A DNA stretch of 64,000 bases from JACMLD01 sp963705285 (lineage in GTDB: Bacteria > Bacteroidota > Bacteroidia > Chitinophagales > Chitinophagaceae). The notes beneath the pieces were generated by a model that searched no databases, was not told the DNA's origin, and worked only from the letters and a program-made list of their open reading frames with translations. Position 1 is the stretch's first letter. Each line of letters begins with the position of its first letter. A program made the translations under genes and the position numbers. Below are positions 34,445-42,542 of this stretch, piece after piece. Location of the stretch: contig OY970066.1 in NCBI GenBank assembly GCA_963705285.1, forward strand, positions 868,001 to 932,000, in the 5' to 3' direction.

Positions 34445-35889
34445 CAACTAATCAATCCTTTAATCACACTGCCTTCCACGTCTGTTAACCGGTATCGGCG
34501 GCCAAGGTGTTTAAAAGTGAGCTGTTCATGGTTAATACCCATCAGGTGCAATACTGTGGCATGCAGATCATGCACATGCACCGGATCTTTTATGATATTA
34601 TACCCAAACTCGTCTGTTTCTCCGTAAACGCCGGGTTTTATACCACCGCCTGCCATCCAAATGGTAAAGCAACGCGGGTGATGATCCCTTCCGTAGTTTT
34701 CTTTTGTTAGCTTACCCTGGCAATAATTGGTTCTGCCAAATTCTCCGCCCCATATTACCAGTGTTTCATCAAGCAGGCCGCGCTGTTTCAAATCTGTTAT
34801 CAGTGCGGCAGAAGCCTGGTCGGCGTCTTTACACTGTCCCACTATCTGTCCGGGTAAATTATCATGCGCGTCCCATCCCTGATGGTACAACTGCACAAAA
34901 CGCACCCCGTTTTCAGACAGCTTCCTTGCCAGCAAACAATTGGCGGCAAAGGTGCCGGGTACCATGCATTCAGGGCCATATAGTTTGATGATCGATTCGG
35001 GTTCTTTTGTAAGATCAGTTACCTCGGGTACAGCGGTTTGCATGCGGTACGCAAGTTCATACTGCTGCACCTTGGCGTTTATTTCGGGGTCACCAAATGC
35101 ATTGTATGATTGTTCATTCAGTGCGGCAATTTTATCGAGCATCACCCGGCGGTCTGCCTTGGTAACACTTTCAGGGTCGTTCAAATAGAGTACCGGGTTC
35201 TCACCGCTGCTGAATTGCACACCCTGGTGTACAGAATCAAGAAATCCATTGCTCCACAGTTTAGAATATACCCCCTGGCCGTTTCCTTTTCCTTTAGATA
35301 ACAAAACACAGAAAGCAGGCAGGTTTTTGTTTTCGCTGCCTAGTCCATAACTCATCCACGAGCCCATACTGGGGCGGTTGCCCACCTGTGCTCCTGTCTG
35401 AAAAAAAGTAAGTGCGGGGTCATGGTTGATGGCTTCGGTATACATGCTTTTTACAAAACAAATATCATCAACGGCTTTGGCGGTATAGGGCATCAGTTCG
35501 CTTACCCATGCCCGTGACTGCCCATATTGGTTAAACTGAAATTTGGTGCCTGCCAGTGGAAATTTTTTCTGATCTGCCGTCATGCCGGTCAGGCGTTGGC
35601 CTTTGCGTATAGAATCAGGCAAATCTTCGCCAAACATTTCCTGCAACTTGGGCTTATAATCAAACAGGTCTAATTGCGATGGTGCGCCGTTCTGAAACAA
35701 ATAGATGATGCGTTTTGCTTTGGGCGCAAATTGAGGCAACCCGGCCATGATCATTTTTTCATCGCTGCTGCTGAACAGATCGGGTATCATGAGAGAGCCC
35801 AGCGCTGCACTGCCAATACCCAGGCTCAGGCGCGATAAAAAGCGCCGCCGGTTCATGTTCAGGTTTCTTTCACGTATTTCTTTTTCCAT
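34444..35889 (-). CDS. DUF1501 family exported protein (sulfatase-like fold)
   Basis: This 481-residue protein has a twin-arginine-type signal 'MNRRRFLSRLSLGIGSAALG' after an 11-residue leader, so export by Tat is likely. The body matches DUF1501, a family with an alkaline-phosphatase/sulfatase-like fold: 'RIIYLFQNGAPSQLDLFDYK', 'INHDPALTFFQTGAQVGNRP', 'ENGVRFVQLYHQGWDAHDNL', 'LVIWGGEFGRTNYCQGKLTK', 'GRDHHPRCFTIWMAGGGIKP'. Its start lies 2 bp after the stop of the PSD1/PSCyt1 gene. DUF1501 and PSD1 genes are paired in Planctomycetes and Verrucomicrobia; the function of the pair is not established. Confidence 0.9.
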   Translation of the reverse strand: MEKEIRERNLNMNRRRFLSRLSLGIGSAALGSLMIPDLFSSSDEKMIMAGLPQFAPKAKRIIYLFQNGAPSQLDLFDYKPKLQEMFGEDLPDSIRKGQRLTGMTADQKKFPLAGTKFQFNQYGQSRAWVSELMPYTAKAVDDICFVKSMYTEAINHDPALTFFQTGAQVGNRPSMGSWMSYGLGSENKNLPAFCVLLSKGKGNGQGVYSKLWSNGFLDSVHQGVQFSSGENPVLYLNDPESVTKADRRVMLDKIAALNEQSYNAFGDPEINAKVQQYELAYRMQTAVPEVTDLTKEPESIIKLYGPECMVPGTFAANCLLARKLSENGVRFVQLYHQGWDAHDNLPGQIVGQCKDADQASAALITDLKQRGLLDETLVIWGGEFGRTNYCQGKLTKENYGRDHHPRCFTIWMAGGGIKPGVYGETDEFGYNIIKDPVHVHDLHATVLHLMGINHEQLTFKHLGRRYRLTDVEGSVIKGLIS

Positions 35890-35891
35890 AA

Positions 35892-38216
35892 TCAGGTTTT
35901 AGTAATACTTTCTTCCAGGTTATAGATTGCCTGAATGGTTTTCATCAGTGCCGCCATGCTATTGGTATCGGGGTTAAGGGGCATTTTGTATTCACCGGTT
36001 TTTATGGTAACGGCAGCATCCAGCTTCTTTTGTGAGAACTGGTCAAACTGCCCTTTAAAATAATCGTTAAGTATGTCCATTTCCTTGGCGGTAGCGGTGC
36101 GGCAAACAATTAAACGAAATGCTTTTGCAATTTTCTGGCTGTTGCTGCCTTGTTCTGCCAGCAGGTTTTGCGCCAGCACCCGCGATGCTTCCAGCACGGT
36201 GGGGTCGTTCAGCATCATCAATGCCTGCAGTGGCGTATTTGTTTTCAACCTTTTTACTTCACACTGATCGCGGTTACTGGCATCAAACAAACCCATAGAA
36301 GGTGGCGGCACGGTTAGTTTGATAAATGTATACAGACCGCGGCGGTACAACGAATCTCCGTGATCCTGCTTATAAGTAGCCAGTACTCCCCGGCCGGATG
36401 TGGCTGCTTCCCAAAGGCCTTTTGGCTGGTAGGGTTTAACACTGGGACCGCCAATTTTCTTTACCAGCAGGCCGCTGCTGGCCAGTACCATATCTCTTAC
36501 AAATTCTGCGGTTAACCGTTGGCGTGGGCCGCGGGATAAATACACGTTATCAGGATCTTTTTTTAGTTTTTCTTCTGATGCTTTTGCCGACTGACGATAG
36601 GTAGCGGAGGTTACCATTTGTTTGATCAATCGCTTTATGTTCCATCCGTGTTCAACAAAGTCTACCGCCAGCCAGTCAAGCAGAGCAGGATGTGAGGGCA
36701 GTTCACCCTGCATGCCAAAATCGCCGGATGTTTTCATCAACCCTCTTCCAAATAATTCCTGCCAGGTCTGGTTTACAAAAACGCGCGATGTCAATGGATT
36801 TTTTTTATCGGTGGTCCATGCGGCCAGGCCCACCCTGTTACGCGGAAAACGGGCGGTATCAAACTTCATAACTGCGCTGATGGCCGCGGGTTGTACTTCT
36901 TCGCCCGGGGCATTGTATACACCACGGTTAAGCACATACGTTTTTCTAAGGGTATCGCGTTCACCCATTACTGAAACGGTAAGCGCGGCGGTATCCGTTT
37001 TGTTGATAAAAGACAGTGTTGATCTTACATCGTTGTCTGTAAGCCTGAGCAACGGTGCTTTTGCCGGTTTAGAGACACTTACATCGCCTTCAAAACCTGC
37101 TTCCTTTGTGTTGTTGAAAAAGGCCAGCAAACGATAATAATCTTTCTGTGAAAACGGATCATATTTGTGATCATGGCATTGTGCGCATTCAATGGTAACC
37201 CCGAGTATGCCTTTGCCAAATGTTTTCGTTTTGTCAAGTAAATATTCTATCCGGTATTCTTCTGGTATAACGCCGCCCTCTTCTGTGTATTTATGATTAC
37301 GAAAGAAACCGGTGGCCAGTCTTTGTTCGTTGCCGGCATCGGGCAGCATATCTCCGGCTATCTGCCAGGTAATAAATTTATCGTAGGGTATATTATTGTT
37401 GAATGCATGAATTACCCAATCGCGCCAGGGCCATTGCGTGCGTATATTATCATCCTGGTAGCCATAGCTGTCTGAGTAGCGCGCCACATCCATCCAGTGC
37501 ACGGCCATTTTTTCTCCGTATTGTGGCTGCTGCAAAAGTTCATCCACTATTTTTTCATAAGCACCAGGGCTGTTGTCTGCCATAAATTTATCCATCATGG
37601 CCAATGAGGGTGGTAAGCCGGTGATATCAAAACTCACCCGTTTGAGCAGGCGTTCCTTATCGGCTGCTTCGTTGGGCTGGAGGCCTATCTGATCCATTTT
37701 GTTCAGCACAAAATGATCAATTTCGTTAACGGGCCATTTTTTATCGCTTACTTCAGGGAGTGAAGATTTTTCAGGTGCAGAAAATGCCCAGTGTGTTTCA
37801 TAGCGGGCGCCTTGTTTTATCCATTTTTCAAAAAGGCTGACCTCATATTTGGTTAAAGCTCCCAGGTGGGCCTCTATGGGCGGCATGATAAAAGCAGTAT
37901 CGTCAGAGGAAATCCGTTTAAACAATTCTGATTGTTCTGGTTTGCCGGGTATAATAGCAAAAGCACCTCTGGTTTCTTTCAGCGGCGCATAGGCACTATC
38001 GGCTATATCTAACCGCAATCCGGCTTCTCTTTTACCGGCATCGGGGCCGTGGCACTTGAAACATTTATCGGAGAGAATGGGGCGAATCTGGAAGTTGTAA
38101 CTCACTACATCGGGCAAAACTCCGCCTTCACTACTGGTCTTATTGTTAAAACAAGATACAGCGGCAGCAACCATAACCATCAGCAGCAGGACAACAAATA
38201 AAATCCTGTATTTCAT
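35892..38216 (-). CDS. PSD1/PSCyt1/DUF1549-DUF1553 lipoprotein with c-type heme site
   Basis: From the ATG at 38216 the product has 774 residues. A signal peptide ends in 'VSCFNN', giving a lipoprotein. The planctomycete cytochrome c domain (PSCyt1) has 'CFKCHGPDAGKREAGLRLDI' near residue 50. A DUF1549 domain follows ('EIDHFVLNKMDQIGLQPNEA', 'LKRVSFDITGLPPSLAMMDK', 'HWMDVARYSDSYGYQDDNIR') and a DUF1553 domain at the C-terminal half ('NPLTSRVFVNQTWQELFGRG', 'LKTNTPLQALMMLNDPTVLE'). It starts the operon with DUF1501, NHL and DUF2231-cytochrome genes. Such proteins are rare outside Planctomycetes, Verrucomicrobia and some Bacteroidota. A redox step on extracellular organic matter is only a hypothesis. 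Confidence 0.9.
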   Translation of the reverse strand: MKYRILFVVLLLMVMVAAAVSCFNNKTSSEGGVLPDVVSYNFQIRPILSDKCFKCHGPDAGKREAGLRLDIADSAYAPLKETRGAFAIIPGKPEQSELFKRISSDDTAFIMPPIEAHLGALTKYEVSLFEKWIKQGARYETHWAFSAPEKSSLPEVSDKKWPVNEIDHFVLNKMDQIGLQPNEAADKERLLKRVSFDITGLPPSLAMMDKFMADNSPGAYEKIVDELLQQPQYGEKMAVHWMDVARYSDSYGYQDDNIRTQWPWRDWVIHAFNNNIPYDKFITWQIAGDMLPDAGNEQRLATGFFRNHKYTEEGGVIPEEYRIEYLLDKTKTFGKGILGVTIECAQCHDHKYDPFSQKDYYRLLAFFNNTKEAGFEGDVSVSKPAKAPLLRLTDNDVRSTLSFINKTDTAALTVSVMGERDTLRKTYVLNRGVYNAPGEEVQPAAISAVMKFDTARFPRNRVGLAAWTTDKKNPLTSRVFVNQTWQELFGRGLMKTSGDFGMQGELPSHPALLDWLAVDFVEHGWNIKRLIKQMVTSATYRQSAKASEEKLKKDPDNVYLSRGPRQRLTAEFVRDMVLASSGLLVKKIGGPSVKPYQPKGLWEAATSGRGVLATYKQDHGDSLYRRGLYTFIKLTVPPPSMGLFDASNRDQCEVKRLKTNTPLQALMMLNDPTVLEASRVLAQNLLAEQGSNSQKIAKAFRLIVCRTATAKEMDILNDYFKGQFDQFSQKKLDAAVTIKTGEYKMPLNPDTNSMAALMKTIQAIYNLEESITKT

Positions 38217-38296
38217 ATGCTTCGTAAGAGCATTAAAGTTAAGCAAAAACTGCCCTTATCAGTATCCATTGTTGAATAAATACGGCTTAAAAAGTA

Positions 38297-38325
38297 ATAA
38301 AGGCGGTTACAGTAACCGCCTTTAT
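38297..38325 (-). terminator. hairpin terminator after the S8/S53-like protease gene
   Basis: ATAAAGGCGGTTAC and GTAACCGCCTTTAT form a near-continuous stem around a very small loop, 22 bp after the protease stop (38348). On the minus strand it is followed by TACTTTTT. It separates the protease from the PSD1 operon. Confidence 0.75.
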
Positions 38326-38347
38326 CGCTAATTATTTATTTGTCAGC

Positions 38348-40870
38348 TTATTGTTTTATGAGTTTAATGGTTTTGTTATAGGTTCCCTGTTTAATATTTA
38401 ACAAGTATATACCTGGTTTGTACGCACTGGCGTCAAGCGGAACAATAGCCCTCGATTGGCTGATGCGTTTTTGCAACAGCATTTTACCATCAATACTAAA
38501 CAACTGCATTTCTATTGGTTGCTGGTCGGCCAATGATAAATACACCCTGAATGTATTGGTAGACGGGTTGGGGTACACATCTGCTATCATGAGGCGCGCG
38601 AGCGTTTCCGTTGCCGCGGCTTCTTCTTCCATTAACCTTGCAGATGCGTTATTGCATTGGGCTTTGCTGCTGTTTTCCAAATCAATTCTGGTAAAGCCAA
38701 AGTTATCATCCCAGTCGAGTATAACCAGATTGGGTAACTGAAATCCTCCGGGGCTGTAAGTGTTGGTTGAAAAGAAAGATTCGCCTGGGGGTACCGTAAT
38801 GCTGGCGTGCTGGTTAGAGCCGAGCAACAACCAGTGTGCGTCTACTTCAAACGGGTTGGGGTTGGTTACCTTCCAGTTTCGGGTGGTAGAAGGATTATCT
38901 GAGCAAACTGGTTTTAGTTTCAGATCTTTTATATACAGGTTGGGAAATTTTACTGCGCCCACAGCAGCATCTGCTTTTATCAGCCCGGCCCCGGTATTGG
39001 CATCAAAGCCTTTATCAAATCCATCGGTAAAGCTATTGTCCATATCAATGGCATGGGCAACCAAAACACCTTTTATCTGGTTGGGGGTAAGGTTGTTTAA
39101 CTTTTCGGCATCAAGCATTAAGGCAGCCACGCCTGCCGCGTGCGGTGCGGCGGCAGAGGTACCGAAGAAGTTGGGAAAGGTGTCGGTATCCTCCATAATA
39201 TCGCCGTTCCCAAATGGATCAAAAAACGATGTATTGCCACCATCAGGCGCGGTAATTTCTGGTTTTTGTCTTACCACCGGTGCAATGCGGTTGCCTGCCA
39301 AATCAAAATAGTTGGGGGTGCCTGCTAAAGACGAAAACCATTCTACACGCGGTGTGTCTACGCCGTACGCGGGCGTATTAAGGTAAAATGCGGCAGCTGT
39401 AGCAATGGCGCCCGCGGCCTTGGCATGGCCCACCAATGTGGGGGCAAGAATACCGGGTATAGCCGGATTGGTTAAATAAAATTGTCCATTGCCATACATG
39501 TTATATTTGAGCCGCAACGCATCAGGACCAGCATACTTCAATATCAACACAAAAAAAGTATAATCGCTGGTAAAATTGTTGAAGCCAAAAACTTCAATGG
39601 GGTCTCCGCTGGCAATATTATCTGATGCACCAAGAGCAACCACCCTGCCGTATAGATCTATCAGGTACATATCATAGTCTGTACTGGCGCCCTCGCCGCC
39701 CGCGGAAAACGATGGTTGATCCCATTGGAAAGATGCAATAAAAGTACCTCCGGAAGGAATGTATACGGGTTGTAAATAGCGTGGCGTGGCACCTGGTGCG
39801 CTAAAGTTGTGTGCGGTGCCAGCATCGGGCCCCAGTGGTGTTACCGTGGTGGGCCGATAATTGCTTTCATAAGAGCTATTATAATTGTTGCCGGCAGATG
39901 AAAAATAGGTAACGCCTTTTTTCTTGGCAACATCAACCGATTGTGCAATAATTCCATCCTGAAAAAAAGGCTCGGCATAATAAAACACATCATCGGTAAT
40001 TACTTTACAGCCTTTTTTTGCAAGGTTCTGTATACCCTGTGCAAAATCTGCTTCGCCCATGAATGCGGTGTGGAAAGCCAGTTCGGCGCCAGGCGCTACA
40101 TCGTGCACAATTTCTGCCATGGCGCGGCCTTCGTCGGTACCGGTACCATCATCCAAATCTGCCAGCACGTCAACTGGTTTGTTAAATTTAAATGGATTGC
40201 CTTTGCCGGGCAATTCGCCGCTTGCCACCCCTATGTCGGCAGAGCCCAGATTATTATAACTGTCTGAAAGAATACCCACCTTTACGCCCTTGCCATTTAC
40301 ATCATATTTTTTTCTGGCCAGGTTAGAGCGCTGTGCAGTATCGCCCTGGCTGGCAACAGGCTTTGTAGTGGCATACATACCCGCATAGCATTGCTGTATA
40401 TATTTGGTGGCAGCTTTACCCTGGTGCATTGGTTTGTAAGCAGGCCGCGCAAATTGTACGGTGGCCAGCTTTCCTAAACGGGGCAATGCGGCAATGGGTA
40501 CAATAGCAGATACCATGCGACCGTATTCTCCGGTAATTTTTACACCCAGCTGCTGCAACTCCAATTTGGCCGCAGTCATGTCTTTTTTTATGGTGATGTC
40601 TACCACTATGCCGTCACCTTTTATCTGCAGGTATTTATCGAGGCCGTCATTGCTTGCTGCCAGCTTTTCGGGAGGCGCCACTTTTCTTGCAATAATGGTG
40701 TTGTTATAAAGTTTTTCCAGCGCCGGGCTTATTTTTGAGCCCGATTTTATTACAGGCTGTGTCTGCGGAGCAGCCTGTAATGAAGGATCACCTTTTATCT
40801 GTGCAGTTAATTGAACACATAATAGCATAGCCATGCCTGCCCAAGCAGTGCCGAGTAAAGTTTTTCTCAT
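38348..40870 (-). CDS. secreted subtilase-like (S8/S53-like) protease with T9SS C-terminal domain
   Basis: This 840-residue protein has a signal peptide (to about residue 24), a long propeptide-like region and a subtilisin-like fold. Asp203 lies in 'VGILSDSYNN'. Where classical S8 enzymes have 'HGTHVAG', this one has 'GTDEGRAMAEIVHDVAPGA' with Glu247, and the nucleophile is Ser572 in 'GTSAAAPHAAGVAALM'. The Glu-Asp-Ser set-up is that of the S53-like branch inside the fold. The C-terminus (about 755-840) is a type A T9SS sorting domain ('DVYPNPSTNTFRVYLS', 'YKPGIYLLNIKQGTYNKTIK'), so it should be secreted and attached to the cell surface through the type IX system. It is a single-gene unit with its own terminator. 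Confidence 0.88.
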   Translation of the reverse strand: MRKTLLGTAWAGMAMLLCVQLTAQIKGDPSLQAAPQTQPVIKSGSKISPALEKLYNNTIIARKVAPPEKLAASNDGLDKYLQIKGDGIVVDITIKKDMTAAKLELQQLGVKITGEYGRMVSAIVPIAALPRLGKLATVQFARPAYKPMHQGKAATKYIQQCYAGMYATTKPVASQGDTAQRSNLARKKYDVNGKGVKVGILSDSYNNLGSADIGVASGELPGKGNPFKFNKPVDVLADLDDGTGTDEGRAMAEIVHDVAPGAELAFHTAFMGEADFAQGIQNLAKKGCKVITDDVFYYAEPFFQDGIIAQSVDVAKKKGVTYFSSAGNNYNSSYESNYRPTTVTPLGPDAGTAHNFSAPGATPRYLQPVYIPSGGTFIASFQWDQPSFSAGGEGASTDYDMYLIDLYGRVVALGASDNIASGDPIEVFGFNNFTSDYTFFVLILKYAGPDALRLKYNMYGNGQFYLTNPAIPGILAPTLVGHAKAAGAIATAAAFYLNTPAYGVDTPRVEWFSSLAGTPNYFDLAGNRIAPVVRQKPEITAPDGGNTSFFDPFGNGDIMEDTDTFPNFFGTSAAAPHAAGVAALMLDAEKLNNLTPNQIKGVLVAHAIDMDNSFTDGFDKGFDANTGAGLIKADAAVGAVKFPNLYIKDLKLKPVCSDNPSTTRNWKVTNPNPFEVDAHWLLLGSNQHASITVPPGESFFSTNTYSPGGFQLPNLVILDWDDNFGFTRIDLENSSKAQCNNASARLMEEEAAATETLARLMIADVYPNPSTNTFRVYLSLADQQPIEMQLFSIDGKMLLQKRISQSRAIVPLDASAYKPGIYLLNIKQGTYNKTIKLIKQ

Positions 40871-41279
40871 AGCAAAAAAATTTTTTGGTTAATGAAAATC
40901 AAAAAGTGCGGAGAATGGTAATGCGCGGTTAGCGCTTGTTTTGACAGAGGCGGACGAATGCCCTATTAAATTACTAATATTTCTTTAGACAAGCTATAAT
41001 TAATTAAGGCGCTGCAACCCACCAAAAAAAATACCCATAAACCCCATTTGCCCATCATGATGTTTACCGCCCTTGCAATTGTTAACTATTAAATGTGACA
41101 TGAAAAAACGCGCCGCGCATGGTAACACATAACTTACACCAGTTGGCAGACGTTGATGCATTAATGACTTAACCAATCACATATAATTTTTAATAATATT
41201 GCATTTTAGTGTATAAAAACTTTTTACGTTTACTATCAGCTGACGTAGTTTTATCTTTAAGACCCTCACGGAAGGCAAT
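40871..41279. other. divergent intergenic region, 409 bp
   Basis: No gene was seen between the protease (leftward) and the PAS kinase (rightward). The region is AT-rich (about 40965-41020 and 41180-41240) and has stops in all frames. It must include two promoters, but no -33/-7 pair could be fixed. 'TAGTTTTA' at about 41248 is a weak -7 candidate for the kinase. Confidence 0.35.
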
Positions 41280-42368
41280 ATGAAAACTTTTTTTGAAGCA
41301 ACATATGATTCAACAGGCGTTCCGGCAAAAATGTTTGAAGAATCTCTTCAGCGTTACAAACTACTATCGCTGACAAACGATGAAGGTATTTGGGATTACA
41401 ACCTTGAAAGCGGTCTTACTTATTATAACAAGGGCATATCACGCCTTTTTGGTTACAATAAAGAAGATATGCGCGATAATTTTACCTGGTGGCGCGACAA
41501 TCTTCATCCTACAGATAAAAAAAGAGTCATTGAACGGCTCGAAAAATTATTAAAAGGAAAAGAGAGCGCCTGGTGGGGAGAATATCTTTTTCGGTGTAAA
41601 AACGGTACGTACAAACTGGTGCTGGAAAAATTATACGTGGTTCGCAATGCAAAAGGCAAACCTTATCGCATTGTGGGCACCATGCAGGATCTCACGCGAA
41701 TTAAAGCCCTTGAGAAAAGAGGCGAAGATGAAAAGATCCGGCAACAGCGCGAGATAACCAAAGCCATACTAAAAGCGGAGGAAGAAGAACGCAAGGAAAT
41801 CAGCGATGAGTTGAATGAAAACATCAACCAGGTGCTGGCCACCATTAACCTGCAAATTGAACAGGTAAAAAGAGAGGCAAATAACTACGACAAGTTAGAA
41901 TGGCTCAACAATGCCCAGACGTTGTTACGCCAGTCCATTGAAAAAATAAGATCCATTTCCAAACAGCTTACACCGGCAAGCCTGCCTTTTTTTGGACTGT
42001 TACCTTCTGTGGAAGAGTTTTTAACCACGGCCCAAAAGCGAACCAAAATAAAATTTTCGCTCAAGGCAGATGAGACCGTGGAAAAGAAAGCAGATAAAGA
42101 AAAAAAATTATTGCTGTACCGCATCATTCAACTTCAGGTAAAAAATATCCGCGGCCATTCTGGTGCCACCAAGGCGTATGTACATATGCAATTGCAGGAT
42201 ACCAAAATAAATCTTACCATTAAAGACAATGGCGTTGGCTTCGACCCCGCAAAGCTAAAATTTGGTTATGGATTTTCAAGAATCCTAAGGCTAACCGAAG
42301 CCTACAACGGTTCTTTTTCCGTTAAAAGCCGGGCCGGTAAAGGCTGCATTTTGGAAGTGATTCTGTAA
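41280..42368 (+). CDS. PAS-domain histidine kinase homologue lacking the phosphoacceptor His
   Basis: This 362-residue protein has no signal or membrane segment. A PAS domain (about 25-145, 'LTNDEGIWDYNLESGLTYYN', 'YRIVGTMQDLTRIKALEKR') is followed by a HisKA_3-like helix and an HATPase_c domain. In the dimerisation helix the family has 'ELHDNINQILA'; here it is 'ISDELNENINQVLATINLQI' with Asn179 where His is expected. In the N-box the conserved Glu is Leu285 ('RIIQLQVKNI'), while Asn289 and the G1 box 'DNGVGFD' (317-323) remain. It is thus probably a pseudokinase or ATP-binding signalling partner rather than an autokinase. No response regulator gene is adjacent. Confidence 0.85.
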   Translation: MKTFFEATYDSTGVPAKMFEESLQRYKLLSLTNDEGIWDYNLESGLTYYNKGISRLFGYNKEDMRDNFTWWRDNLHPTDKKRVIERLEKLLKGKESAWWGEYLFRCKNGTYKLVLEKLYVVRNAKGKPYRIVGTMQDLTRIKALEKRGEDEKIRQQREITKAILKAEEEERKEISDELNENINQVLATINLQIEQVKREANNYDKLEWLNNAQTLLRQSIEKIRSISKQLTPASLPFFGLLPSVEEFLTTAQKRTKIKFSLKADETVEKKADKEKKLLLYRIIQLQVKNIRGHSGATKAYVHMQLQDTKINLTIKDNGVGFDPAKLKFGYGFSRILRLTEAYNGSFSVKSRAGKGCILEVIL

Positions 42369-42542
42369 TTGGTTGATCAGTTCATTGGTTGATCGGTTGA
42401 TCAGTTCATTACAGTTTAATACAAATCAGCGATCATCACATCAGCGATCAGAGATTCTCAAACACCAAATCAGCGATCATCACATCAGCGATCAGAGATT
42501 CTCAAAATCAGAGATAGTTACATCAGCGATCAGAGATTCTCA
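42368..42542. repeat. inverted dispersed element and 44-bp tandem repeats at the pcrA 3' end
   Basis: 42368-42444 is the inverted counterpart of 34328-34380 (ATTGGTTGATCAGTTCATT.. and TACAAATCAGCGATCATCAC). From 42422 a 44-bp unit (CAAATCAGCGATCATCACAT, CAGCGATCAGAGATTCTCAA) repeats at 42466 and, shortened, at about 42507. The unit's AGAGATTCTCAAT is the last codons and stop of the helicase gene read in reverse, so the array overlaps the end of the gene at 42530. Confidence 0.88.
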
